Shown here one piece after another: positions 25,921 through 34,441 of a stretch of DNA of 59,837 nt. Each line of letters opens with the position of its first letter. Positions within the stretch are counted from its first letter, which is position 1. The notes under the pieces are model-generated. The model saw only the letters and a list, made by a program, of their open reading frames with translations, was not told the origin of the DNA and ran no database searches. Where the stretch lies: assembly GCA_018901125.1 (NCBI GenBank), contig JAHIFE010000187.1:1-59837 (forward strand). Direction: 5' to 3'. Source of the stretch: Pseudomonadota bacterium. Lineage in GTDB: Bacteria > Desulfobacterota > Desulfobacteria > Desulfobacterales > RPRI01. Made by a program: the position numbers and the translations under genes.

Positions 25921-27698
25921 TCTCGGCTCTCCTTTGTTGAATTCAAGTTGTCTTTGTGTCCTTCAGGCTGCTTGTAAGGAAGAATTATTTTAAATTCCGT
26001 ACCTTTGCCTAACTCGCTTTGAACTGAAATATCTCCACCCAAGCTTTTTATAATACTATAAGAAATGGAAAGCCCCAATCCGGTTCCTTTCCCAACGGAT
26101 TTTGTTGTGAAAAAAGGCTCGAATATTTTGCCCAGATTTTCAGGAGCAATACCTGAGCCGGTATCGTTTATGGATATTTCAACACCCTTGCTTATGCTAT
26201 CAAAACTAGTGCTTATGGTAATTTTTCCATGAGGCTTCCCCTCGTGAGCATCCACTGCATTATTAATCATGTTTAAAAAAACCTGTTGGAGTTTTGAAGG
26301 GTCTGAAACAATGAAAGGAATATTTCTTTCCAGATTTTTATCAAATTTAATATTTATTACTTTTGATCTTCCTTCCATCAGCTGAATAATTTCTTCCAAA
26401 AAAGTATTGAGATTTACCTGTTCCATACTTGAATTGATGTGTCTGGAAAACTTTAAGAGATTTTTTGTGATATTGGTACAGCGCAGAATCTGGGATTGTA
26501 TAGCAGATAAAGAATCGGATAATTCTGTTTTAACTTTTTCATCAAGATTGGATAATTCATCAAGCGAGTCTTTTATAATCTGGTTTTCGGTAAGTATAAT
26601 GGCAAGAGGATTATTAATTTCGTGAGCCACTCCAGCCGAAAGCTCCCCAAGAGAAGCCAGTTTACTGGCCTCAATAAGTTGCCGGTTCAGACGGTCAGCT
26701 TTTTCATCCCATTTTTTTATTGCATTGATCATATATCGGGCGCTGATAAGAGATATTACCGTTATGGCAATCAGGCTTAGATGCAGAAAAATCAAAGCAG
26801 CACGATTTGCATGGTCTACGTCTTTGAATGCTTCGGAATAATTTTGTTTAATTACGAGCTTCCAGCGTGGATTTTCAAGCCATGTATAGGCTACCAACTG
26901 ACGTGGAAAATCACTGCCGGGATATTTACCGCCGGATTCCAGAATTCCTATTCCGCTTTCCTCATGAAAAAACTCAGCCGGCAGCACAGCTTTGTCCATA
27001 ATTTTGCCGCTATAACGCGGAGTAGTTTGCAGAATTCCTTCCTTATTGGAAAGATATACTTCCCCTGTTTTGCCCATCTTGACATTTTCAACCAATGAAC
27101 GAAAATATTCCGTATCAATGGTGGCTCTTAAAATATAATTACCGTTATTGTCGGACCGGCGAACAGCTATTATAAAATGAGGAACATTGCGAAATCCTGT
27201 AAACATGTCGCTGATGTAAACACCTTTTTTCATAACTTCTTTGAACCACACTGCGTTCGAATAATTTTTTTTTATCAGATCATATGGTCCGGCATAGGCC
27301 AGATGTCTGCCGTCGCCGTAAATGAGTCCGAGATCCGTGAAAAAAGATCCTTCTATGTTCAAGGTGTTAAAGATTTTTTCTATGTTTTCCTGTTGTTGCA
27401 GGTATTCACAAGAGTTCGTAAATAAAATTAATTTCAGATCATAAGTTCTTTCTTTTAAAAACATATCAATAATTTTCCGGTGATGTCCTACCTGATCTTT
27501 GAAATAATTTTCCATTCGAATTCTGGAAAATCCGGAATAGTAATTATAGATACCCCAGCCGACAAGGAAAAGAGGAATTATAGAGCAAGCAAGGGTGATT
27601 AAAACAAACTTCCAATACAGCCTGGAATAATGACCTTCCTTCTCTTTACCCCTGCTTATCTTTGTTATGCCGGAAATAATTATTTGTTTAATTTTCAT
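25917..27698 (-). CDS. membrane histidine kinase HK1 with extracytoplasmic Cache-like sensor
   Basis: The 593-residue protein has two membrane segments (about 31-52 and 300-325) framing a roughly 245-residue periplasmic domain that resembles a double Cache fold. The sensor carries the motif AGPYDLIKKNYSNAVWF, then GVYISDMFTGFR and PHFIIAVRR, shared with HK2 and HK3. The kinase core has phospho-His H359 (GVAHEINNP), an N box (MINNAVDAH), and G boxes (DTGSGI, GKGTGLGLSI). It lies downstream of the PEP-synthase-like gene and upstream of RR1, with a 17-bp hairpin in the gap before it. Confidence 0.92.
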   Translation of the reverse strand: MKIKQIIISGITKISRGKEKEGHYSRLYWKFVLITLACSIIPLFLVGWGIYNYYSGFSRIRMENYFKDQVGHHRKIIDMFLKERTYDLKLILFTNSCEYLQQQENIEKIFNTLNIEGSFFTDLGLIYGDGRHLAYAGPYDLIKKNYSNAVWFKEVMKKGVYISDMFTGFRNVPHFIIAVRRSDNNGNYILRATIDTEYFRSLVENVKMGKTGEVYLSNKEGILQTTPRYSGKIMDKAVLPAEFFHEESGIGILESGGKYPGSDFPRQLVAYTWLENPRWKLVIKQNYSEAFKDVDHANRAALIFLHLSLIAITVISLISARYMINAIKKWDEKADRLNRQLIEASKLASLGELSAGVAHEINNPLAIILTENQIIKDSLDELSNLDEKVKTELSDSLSAIQSQILRCTNITKNLLKFSRHINSSMEQVNLNTFLEEIIQLMEGRSKVINIKFDKNLERNIPFIVSDPSKLQQVFLNMINNAVDAHEGKPHGKITISTSFDSISKGVEISINDTGSGIAPENLGKIFEPFFTTKSVGKGTGLGLSISYSIIKSLGGDISVQSELGKGTEFKIILPYKQPEGHKDNLNSTKESRE

Positions 27699-27830
27699 GA
27701 GCGTACTATTTATTGAGGATTAAAGGGGCCATGGAAGAGGAAGATAACAGCTCATTAGCTCATAAGTAAGGAAAGTAAATTGTCATCTTATAAGCTATCT
27801 CTTCCTTAGTCTTGAACCCTCGACCACTTA

Positions 27831-27876
27831 AGTAAATCATCTGCCAGCAGCTGAGGCCTCTGGCAGATGATTTACT
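27831..27876 (-). other. 17-bp-stem intercistronic hairpin
   Basis: The arms AGTAAATCATCTGCCAG and CTGGCAGATGATTTACT pair perfectly around a 12-nt loop. The stop codon of the PEP-synthase-like gene lies in the stem. No T-run follows on the minus strand, so it is unlikely to be a complete intrinsic terminator. It may define a 3' end or an RNA-processing point between that gene and HK1. Confidence 0.7.
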
Positions 27877-30457
27877 CAAGGTTATACTTTCCAGCCAGAA
27901 AATTTTTGGATAGTGCGTCTACGCTGGCCTCATTTGTCATCAGCATATCCATCTGACGTGTAAACTGCAAAAGCCTTCCGAGCATATCCAGTTTTTGTTC
28001 AATAAGAGTTTTCTCATGCTTTTGATATCTTGCATCAACCTTGTCTCCTGTGACCTCGACAGCAAAATCGGAAGCTTGAAGTATTAATGCTATAGCCCTT
28101 ACCCGTCTGTTTTTCCGGGTATCATCAGCAGCGCCTCCCTTGAAAGAGAAGGTTATATAATTCATGTTTACAGTCTGGCTGCAGTAAGTATCAAGAATAC
28201 TATAATGGTAACCTACACGGGAACTGAAATTTAAATATTTATCCGAGATAAGGGCATAGCTGCGGTCACCGAATCTTTCTACTACAGAAGGAGGAGAAAG
28301 CATCTGTTCTCTCATCACGGACATAAAGCCTTTAAATTCAATAGGGCGCAATTGAGTCTGATGAAAATCTTCATGCAATATTCCGTTAAGAAGTGCTTTG
28401 AATGGAACAGAGGCTATCTTATCAGGATGTATGTCTTTAAAATCCTGATTATTTTCCGTCAAACCCCCTCCAAGGTCTATAACATAAAGATCTAACGGAA
28501 TAGCACATTTAAGTTTAAAAGCTATGCCCTTTCTGTCACTTACAAAGTCGCTTAATTGAAACATCTCCGAATAGGAAAATTCATGCACGAGCCGGCTGAT
28601 ATCATGAAGAGATTTGCAGGAAGCGGGAGTAAAATTGGGCGATCTTGCATCCATAAGATTTAAGGGAACTACCCAATCACTGACTTCTCTTAAAATATTA
28701 TATACTGGAGTATTCTTCATGGGAAATTGACCGGTATTCTGGAAGGATTCCAATTCCGTCACTCTTCCCTGATATACCCTTCCCGAGTATGCATCCACGG
28801 TAATTTCCATACCAGACGGTATGGTTGTTGTCGCCACATTTGCGTTTACTATGGTTGGTACCGCAAATTCCCTTGCAAGAGAAGCCATATGTCCGGCTAT
28901 ATTACCGATGTCGGTTACTATAGCTTTAGCTTTCTTCATGGCCATGACAAGCTTTGGGGAAGAGTGCCTTGCTATAAGAACTGATCCTTCCGGGAAATTT
29001 AAGAGATCATCATCGGAAGCTACAAGAAAAGCAGGGCCAATTCCAACACCGCCTGATACAGTCATGCCTTTTTCTATAAGAAGTGGATAGGCTGTCAGAA
29101 CAGGAGTTATCGGAATAGTTTTCCCGAATTGTTCCGCACGCAAAGGTCTGCTTTGAAGAATACTGATATTGCCTTTGGCATCCAGTGCCCACTCAATGTC
29201 CTGTGAGCATCCGTAATGATTTTCAAGTTTCTGTGCATATTCTGCAAGGATACGGATATGTTCAGGTAAAAGACAGGGCTTATGGCGAAAATCATCTGCA
29301 ACCAAAACTTCCATCAGTCCGCCATCAGGCTTGCATACTAATTTAACGGTCTTTTGTGAAATCTCTGCTGAGACTATCTGACCGTCTCTATCCACAATGT
29401 AACTGTCCGGTGTTATAACCCCACTTACAGCGTATGGCCCCAGTCCTAATACGGCGGTGATTATTATATTTTTTTCCAGCAAATTAAGAGGATTTCTTGA
29501 ATACATTACACCACTTGCAACAGATTCAACCATTTGCAGGCAGCCCACACTCATACCGATATCTTCATCTCTTATTCCTTTATTAAGACGGTAGGAAATA
29601 GCATGGGGCGTGTAAAGACTTGCTGCAATTTCCTTATACGCTGATATGATTTGTTCTTTCGGTACGTTTAATTTGGATAGATATTGGCCTGCAGCCGAAA
29701 GCTCGCCGTCTTCCCCGATTGCGCTGCTTCTCATGGATACCATAAATGATGATCCGGAAGTATTAATAGCAGCGGCAGACTCCACAAGATTTGCATAGGC
29801 AAGCATAATAGCCTCTTCAAGTTCAGGAGGTAATTTTGTTGAGATAATCAGCTTGCGGATATCCTCACTTATAGTTATTAAGGTTTCAGGGTTATCCGGA
29901 TCAATTTCCATCTTTTTTTTGCTTACCTGATCGAAAAGACCGGTTTTAAGCATGAAAGATTTAAAGGCCCGTATGGCAACAGCAAACCCATTGGGTATGG
30001 GAAGTCCGGCCTTATTGAGTACTTCCCCAAGATTAGCATTCTTTCCTCCCACCCAATCAGCCATCTCTGCAGTAATCACGGAATAAGGTAAAATGTTTTC
30101 CGACGGAAGATCTTCTTTTTTCTTTTTAATAATTTCATTGATATTTGAATTGATTTTTTCGAATGTTTCAAAAAGTGAAGAGTAGCGATGACCGGACAGA
30201 TCATCCAGGTTTTTCACCATACGAAGAGCGTGGAATACGGCTTTGGCTGATCTTGATCTTACATATGACATGCCGAAGACCTGCTGTCCTTGCAGTTTTT
30301 CCTCAATATCGCTTATTACTTTTAAAAATTCGGCATTTGAATCAAGCAGCATTTTAAAACAGGAATATTTAAAACGAAAAAGATCGGACAAATTATCCCT
30401 GGCGTAAGTTCTGTCGTCCTGTTTTTTCCTTTTAAATAGTTTTAGCTTTTCAAACAT
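27872..30457 (-). CDS. PEP-synthase-like phosphohistidine protein without the PEP-binding barrel
   Basis: The 861-residue protein begins with a helical segment (1-120). It continues with a pyruvate-phosphate-dikinase-type ATP-grasp domain (about 125-440: VGGKNANLGEVLNKAGLPIP; SMRSSAIGEDG; ILQSRPL) and a swivelling phosphohistidine domain (about 490-570) with H523 in NIAGHMASLARE. The C-terminal TIM barrel of PEP synthase is missing. In its place are about 290 residues of unknown fold with LGGGLTENN, ILHEDFHQTQLRP and repeated Tyr/Phe. It therefore cannot be a normal PEP synthase and may pass phosphate to a partner. RR2 ends 2 nt before its start, which suggests tight coupling. Confidence 0.85.
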   Translation of the reverse strand: MFEKLKLFKRKKQDDRTYARDNLSDLFRFKYSCFKMLLDSNAEFLKVISDIEEKLQGQQVFGMSYVRSRSAKAVFHALRMVKNLDDLSGHRYSSLFETFEKINSNINEIIKKKKEDLPSENILPYSVITAEMADWVGGKNANLGEVLNKAGLPIPNGFAVAIRAFKSFMLKTGLFDQVSKKKMEIDPDNPETLITISEDIRKLIISTKLPPELEEAIMLAYANLVESAAAINTSGSSFMVSMRSSAIGEDGELSAAGQYLSKLNVPKEQIISAYKEIAASLYTPHAISYRLNKGIRDEDIGMSVGCLQMVESVASGVMYSRNPLNLLEKNIIITAVLGLGPYAVSGVITPDSYIVDRDGQIVSAEISQKTVKLVCKPDGGLMEVLVADDFRHKPCLLPEHIRILAEYAQKLENHYGCSQDIEWALDAKGNISILQSRPLRAEQFGKTIPITPVLTAYPLLIEKGMTVSGGVGIGPAFLVASDDDLLNFPEGSVLIARHSSPKLVMAMKKAKAIVTDIGNIAGHMASLAREFAVPTIVNANVATTTIPSGMEITVDAYSGRVYQGRVTELESFQNTGQFPMKNTPVYNILREVSDWVVPLNLMDARSPNFTPASCKSLHDISRLVHEFSYSEMFQLSDFVSDRKGIAFKLKCAIPLDLYVIDLGGGLTENNQDFKDIHPDKIASVPFKALLNGILHEDFHQTQLRPIEFKGFMSVMREQMLSPPSVVERFGDRSYALISDKYLNFSSRVGYHYSILDTYCSQTVNMNYITFSFKGGAADDTRKNRRVRAIALILQASDFAVEVTGDKVDARYQKHEKTLIEQKLDMLGRLLQFTRQMDMLMTNEASVDALSKNFLAGKYNLE

Positions 30458-30459
30458 TC

Positions 30460-30870
30460 TTATTTGTCCTGAGTAAGTTCTTTGCCATGTCCTTCCTCAA
30501 TAAACCTGCGACGATGAGCATCCTCAATTTTATCCAAAAGAGCATCGATATTACAGGGCTTTATGATGTAGTCATATGCGCCTGATTTTATGCCTTCGAT
30601 GCCTGCCTCAATGGAAGCATGTCCTGTAAGAAGTATAACTTCCATAAGCGGATCAATTTTTTTTATATGTCGTAAAGTTTCTATACCGTCCATTCCAGGC
30701 ATTTTTATATCAACAATAGCCACGTCGAAAGATTTTTGTTTCAGCAATTCCAAAGCATCTTCTCCGCTTCCGGCATCGCTGATGTCAAGGTTTCTTCTTT
30801 TTAGTCTTGCGGCCAGTGTTGTCCTGAAATCTTCTTCATCATCTACCAGCAAAAGACGTATTATTTTCAT
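30460..30870 (-). CDS. stand-alone receiver RR2
   Basis: Single CheY-like domain of 136 residues: acid pocket VDDEED, phosphoacceptor D54 (AIVDIKMPGMDG), T82 (LTGHAS) and K104 (IKPCN). The basic tail AHRRRFIEEGHGK matches that of RR1. It sits directly before the PEP-synthase-like gene (2-nt gap) and 15 nt after the membrane protein gene, so it may control or be controlled by that phosphohistidine protein. No DNA-binding or enzymatic output domain is present. Confidence 0.92.
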   Translation of the reverse strand: MKIIRLLLVDDEEDFRTTLAARLKRRNLDISDAGSGEDALELLKQKSFDVAIVDIKMPGMDGIETLRHIKKIDPLMEVILLTGHASIEAGIEGIKSGAYDYIIKPCNIDALLDKIEDAHRRRFIEEGHGKELTQDK

Positions 30871-30885
30871 ATTGTTTATTTCCGA

Positions 30886-31680
30886 TCACCCTTTATAAAC
30901 TGCAACCATATAGCCCGGTTCAACCACGCAGCCGGATTCCGCATAAGCAATCGAGTCTGTTTCGGTAGCACTATGAACTACCGCAGTTCCTGACGCCTGA
31001 CCTTTATCATTGAAAACGTTAATGCGTGTGCTTGTCTTAACACCATGATCTATACCAAGGCCAAAAAAGATTTCGCAGGTTTCCTGCACCTTTTTTACTT
31101 TGTAAATTACAGCTTTTCCTTTTCCAGCCATAAGAATTTCAATTTTACCCGAAATTAAAAATATGCACCCGAATGTCAAAACTATTAAGAAAAAAAAGAA
31201 AGCCGCAAAATACCATGGTGAGATGTCAAAATAACGTTTTATAAGCGATTTATAACTTTTTCTGTAGCTCTCATAATCTTTATATATTCTGATATAAAAT
31301 TTATCGGGCGGTTTTTTTATTTTAATATCTTTAATTCCGACCACAAGGATGTATTCTCCCTCTTTTATATCAGGGCTTATGATAAAGCGACCCTGCCACA
31401 TTTTACTTCCAAACCAGTGGCCCTTCTGAATTGAATCTATTGAAAGGCTAATAAGATCTGAAGTACTTGTGTAGAATATATCATCAGTAGTTACGACTGT
31501 TTCAGCAGTAAGTCCGTTTATGTCTAACGATGTTCCGGGAAGAGCATCAAAAACTGTTTTAGATTGCCTGAAACCGGCTACTATAGTATCTATAATCGCA
31601 AGGCTTAATAAAACACAAAAAACGGCAGCAATTTTTCCCACGTTACTTCTTAGCTGCAAGGTTTTATCTAAATCATTCAT
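30886..31680 (-). CDS. two-TM membrane protein with periplasmic beta domain, unknown family
   Basis: The 264-residue protein has membrane segments at about residues 15-35 (IAAVFCVLLSLAIIDTIVAGF) and 157-178. The 120-residue loop between them should be periplasmic and beta-rich (YTSTSDLISLSIDS; GEYILVVGIKDIKIKKP). A cytoplasmic tail of about 85 residues follows, with short beta strands and VVHSATETDSIAYAESGC. I do not recognise a named family. GGAG lies 11 nt before the ATG. Position between the lipoprotein and RR2 genes makes it a likely component of the exporter-signalling system. Confidence 0.65.
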   Translation of the reverse strand: MNDLDKTLQLRSNVGKIAAVFCVLLSLAIIDTIVAGFRQSKTVFDALPGTSLDINGLTAETVVTTDDIFYTSTSDLISLSIDSIQKGHWFGSKMWQGRFIISPDIKEGEYILVVGIKDIKIKKPPDKFYIRIYKDYESYRKSYKSLIKRYFDISPWYFAAFFFFLIVLTFGCIFLISGKIEILMAGKGKAVIYKVKKVQETCEIFFGLGIDHGVKTSTRINVFNDKGQASGTAVVHSATETDSIAYAESGCVVEPGYMVAVYKG

Positions 31681-31811
31681 TGCTGCTTTATCTCCATTTT
31701 GTGTTTCGGAAAAGATTTAATAAAATTCCCATTTGCTTTAGGGGGTATCATGCTATTTAGTAAAGATATAAATAAGAGCCATTCATTCTTCCTCTTGATA
31801 TAATTGATTTA

Positions 31812-31856
31812 TATACCTTCGCAGAAAGCCGGAAAACGACTTTCTGCGAAGGTATA
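31812..31856 (-). other. 17-bp-stem intercistronic hairpin
   Basis: The arms TATACCTTCGCAGAAAG and CTTTCTGCGAAGGTATA pair perfectly around an 11-nt loop. It starts 7 nt after the lipoprotein stop on the minus strand. No T-run follows. The size and position resemble the hairpin at 27831-27876. Confidence 0.75.
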
Positions 31857-31863
31857 AGTTATT

Positions 31864-32484
31864 TTATTTCTTAAAAATATCGGTTTTACTGATATTCATA
31901 AACCTTCTTGCCTTGCCTTCCTCCTTGTAATAAATGCGAACCTCATCGCCTGAATCCCAGGTATCGTCCGGTAGAGCAAAATATTCATCAGGAAGTGAAA
32001 AAGTAATAAGAATTTTTTGCCTACCCGAATAAATGGTAATGGTTTTGTTCTCTTTGTCTATTATAGGAAAAGATTTAGACACTTCAGTTGCTTCATCATA
32101 GACTAGCGGATTGTTCTTTGCCACATTTTCTTTATGATCTATTACTTTGTAATCTATGGTTTTAAAGTTTTGTGTGGCTGTATCAAATATGATTATCTGG
32201 TTTTTCTCGGTATCCAGCTTCATCCTTTTACCGGCCTTGGGAAGAGCCCCGATTTCACTAGGATCCTTGGGCATCTCATAGGTAAAAGGTGGCAGATGTG
32301 TATAGTCCGGATTATTCGGATCAGCATTAAAGTCTCTTATTAGTGTAACCGTTCCTTTTTCTTTATCAAATTCTATGACTCTGCCCTGATCCACATTTCC
32401 CAATTTTCCGCAGGCAAAAATAAATAATAAAGCGGACAAGACGGTAAACAAACCTGATCTTTTTATAAAAGTATGCTTTCTCAT
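31864..32484 (-). CDS. lipoprotein, DUF4881-like
   Basis: The 206-residue protein starts with a signal peptide ending in the lipobox FACG (Cys near residue 26), so it is membrane-anchored outside the cytoplasm. The mature part is beta-rich with VIEFDKEKGTVTLIRD near the start and VRIYYKEEGKARRFMNISK at the end, a pattern I associate with DUF4881 proteins of sulfate reducers. The function is unknown. The start codon lies 1-2 nt after the TauE/SafE stop, and its AGGAGG site is inside that gene, so the two are translationally coupled. This suggests the lipoprotein works with the exporter. Confidence 0.75.
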   Translation of the reverse strand: MRKHTFIKRSGLFTVLSALLFIFACGKLGNVDQGRVIEFDKEKGTVTLIRDFNADPNNPDYTHLPPFTYEMPKDPSEIGALPKAGKRMKLDTEKNQIIIFDTATQNFKTIDYKVIDHKENVAKNNPLVYDEATEVSKSFPIIDKENKTITIYSGRQKILITFSLPDEYFALPDDTWDSGDEVRIYYKEEGKARRFMNISKTDIFKK

Positions 32485-32485
32485 G

Positions 32486-33541
32486 CTAAGCGCCTCCTTT
32501 CTTCATTGCAATTTCCTGCTTTGCGCCCTGTATCATTTTAACAAGAATATACATAGAAAGAGCAGCAACAAGTCCTAATATAAGAACTGTTGAACAAGCA
32601 TCCATAATGGCTTTGGTGCCGGCCACATATTTTGGAATTAGTTTCATTATGACGGAAATACAGCAGCCAACAACAGCTATTCCAAAAGCGATACGGATCC
32701 CATACCCTTTGATATATTTGGTTGCCACTGTTCCGACCTGAGCTCCCATTGCTGCACCACAAAGCATGATTACGGCTGCAACCAGTTCCGTTCTACCTTT
32801 GAAAGTGTAAGTTCCTGCTCCATAAAGACCTGATATCATAACTTCAAAAAGGTCTGTTCCAACGGCTATATGGGTAGGGCACCCTATAAAATAAATAAGA
32901 GCGGGCATACGAATGAGTCCTCCGCCTATACCAAGGATACCTGCCAGCCAGCCGGTAAAAAAACTGATAAATATAGGTAGCCAAGCAGAGCAGGTAAATC
33001 CCGCTGCCTTAAAATGTACCATAGGGGGTATTTTAAGCTTATGAAAAGTCTTATGCCATTCAAGCCCGGTGGCAAGTTTATCATCTTCCAACCCTTTAGC
33101 CCTGGCTTCTTTTTCTTTACTTCTCTTCTTGGCCACATCCGCAAAAACCATCCATGCGATAAGTATAAGAAGGATAACATACATCCATCGCACAATAAGC
33201 TCCACTTTTCCTATTCGTTCAAGCCACATTATCATCTGGGCGCCTACCTCAAACCCGACAATGGTTCCGACAAGCATAATCATACCAAGCCGGTAATCGA
33301 CATTTCCGAACCTGCCATGCCTCATGGTGGAAATAAGAGACTTTCCCGCCATGTGTGCTATGTCTGTTCCTATAGCAAATGCCATAGGAAAACCAAGAAT
33401 ATTAAGCCCGGGCGTAACCATCCAGGCCCCGCCCATACCAAAAAAACCACCTATTATTCCGACTCCAATGCCAAGGATAACAAGGCCTGGCCAGAATACT
33501 GTAACTCCCGAAATGGGCATCAGAACATATAACCAATCCAT
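32486..33541 (-). CDS. TauE/SafE-family anion (sulfite/sulfonate) permease
   Basis: The 351-residue integral membrane protein has about eight to nine hydrophobic segments and the family glycine motifs in both halves: GVGIIGGFFGMGGAWMVTPG near the N terminus and WLAGILGIGGGLIRMPALIY in the middle. Such proteins move sulfite, sulfoacetate, taurine-derived or related anions across the inner membrane. A cytoplasmic loop of about 50 charged residues (KKRSKEKEARAKGLEDDK) separates the halves. GGGAGG lies before the ATG. It is the only clear transporter in the signalling block, so its substrate may be what the neighbouring kinases respond to. Confidence 0.9.
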   Translation of the reverse strand: MDWLYVLMPISGVTVFWPGLVILGIGVGIIGGFFGMGGAWMVTPGLNILGFPMAFAIGTDIAHMAGKSLISTMRHGRFGNVDYRLGMIMLVGTIVGFEVGAQMIMWLERIGKVELIVRWMYVILLILIAWMVFADVAKKRSKEKEARAKGLEDDKLATGLEWHKTFHKLKIPPMVHFKAAGFTCSAWLPIFISFFTGWLAGILGIGGGLIRMPALIYFIGCPTHIAVGTDLFEVMISGLYGAGTYTFKGRTELVAAVIMLCGAAMGAQVGTVATKYIKGYGIRIAFGIAVVGCCISVIMKLIPKYVAGTKAIMDACSTVLILGLVAALSMYILVKMIQGAKQEIAMKKGGA

Positions 33542-33610
33542 TATTTAACCTCCCGTCATTAATTTTTTTATTGTAATTTTTAAATATTTATCCAACAAGT
33601 TCCGATAATC

Positions 33611-33907
33611 TTAATGTTCCGACAATTCTCTGGATTTTAAGTCTATTCCTATCCTGGACATAATAAGATCTGCCAGAAGACCAAGAAGTACTCCGATTAT
33701 TGGTATTGAAACAACAGTTACAATTGTAAAATACAAATGGCTTTCATTATAAAGATTAGCAAACCATGCCTCCCAGCCGCTTAATTTGCGGGTGTCGGCT
33801 ACCATAACGAGAAGTGCGGCTTTTTCACCTCCCGCCAAAGCTGCGTTGGCTATAACAAGAAATGTCATTGTAATCATACCTGTAAGTTTAAACCACAATT
33901 TACGCAT
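33611..33907 (-). CDS. small membrane protein linked to the TauE/SafE permease
   Basis: The 98-residue protein has a first hydrophobic segment (GMITMTFLVIANAALAG) that could be a signal peptide or membrane anchor and a second at about 60-83 (FTIVTVVSIPIIGVLLGLLADLI). I do not know a family name. GGAGG precedes the ATG. It is 69 bp upstream of the permease gene, in the same direction, so an accessory or regulatory subunit is a reasonable guess. Confidence 0.7.
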   Translation of the reverse strand: MRKLWFKLTGMITMTFLVIANAALAGGEKAALLVMVADTRKLSGWEAWFANLYNESHLYFTIVTVVSIPIIGVLLGLLADLIMSRIGIDLKSRELSEH

Positions 33908-33990
33908 TTTGTTACCCTCCTTTTTTTGTTTTATTATATTATCGCCTTACGGGCGTATGGTCCAATTTGTTCAATAAACCTGATAAAATA

Positions 33991-34422
33991 TTAACTGTGT
34001 GGCCGGCCTATCTCCTTTATTTTTGCACCGCGAATTTTTTGTTCCTGCGAAGCTTTATTCTCAAAAGCTGCGACAAGCTTTTCGAGAAGTTCTGCAAACT
34101 TTACAGGTTTTAATAGATAATCAAAGGCTCCAAGCTTTAAACCTTCAATGCTGGTTTCAACAGAGGCATGACCTGTAAGAAGAATTACTTCCGTTAAAGG
34201 CTGTAATTTTTTTATCTCTCTTAATACTTCGATACCGTCCATACCGCCCGGCATCTTGACATCGAGCAGGACAATGTCAAAAGGCTTAACTTTTATAAGT
34301 TCAAGCGCTGCCTCTCCGCTGGAAACACCCGTTGCCTCTATTTTTCTTTTTTGCAGACGATTGACTATGGTTTCCAAAAAATCGGTCTCATCATCTGCAA
34401 TTAAAACACTGAAGGTAAACAT
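33991..34422 (-). CDS. stand-alone receiver RR3
   Basis: Single CheY-like domain of 143 residues from ATG 34422, chosen because AAGGAG lies 8 nt upstream; a start 42 nt earlier is inside the gap after HK2. The acid pocket is ADDE, the phosphoacceptor D54 (VLLDVKMPG), with Thr in LTGHAS and Lys in LLKP. One extra Gly is inserted after the phosphoacceptor loop (KMPGGMDG), unlike its paralogues. The gene follows HK2 by 19 nt and is its likely partner. Confidence 0.9.
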   Translation of the reverse strand: MFTFSVLIADDETDFLETIVNRLQKRKIEATGVSSGEAALELIKVKPFDIVLLDVKMPGGMDGIEVLREIKKLQPLTEVILLTGHASVETSIEGLKLGAFDYLLKPVKFAELLEKLVAAFENKASQEQKIRGAKIKEIGRPHS

Positions 34423-34441
34423 TGGATCTCCTTGTTTGTAC

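Noticed and set aside
27872-30457. Calling the 861-aa protein a PEP synthase
   Set aside because: The PEP/pyruvate-binding barrel is absent, so that reaction cannot be claimed.
33014-33532. 172-codon open frame opposite the TauE/SafE gene
   Set aside because: His/Lys-rich composition comes from the complement of hydrophobic codons.
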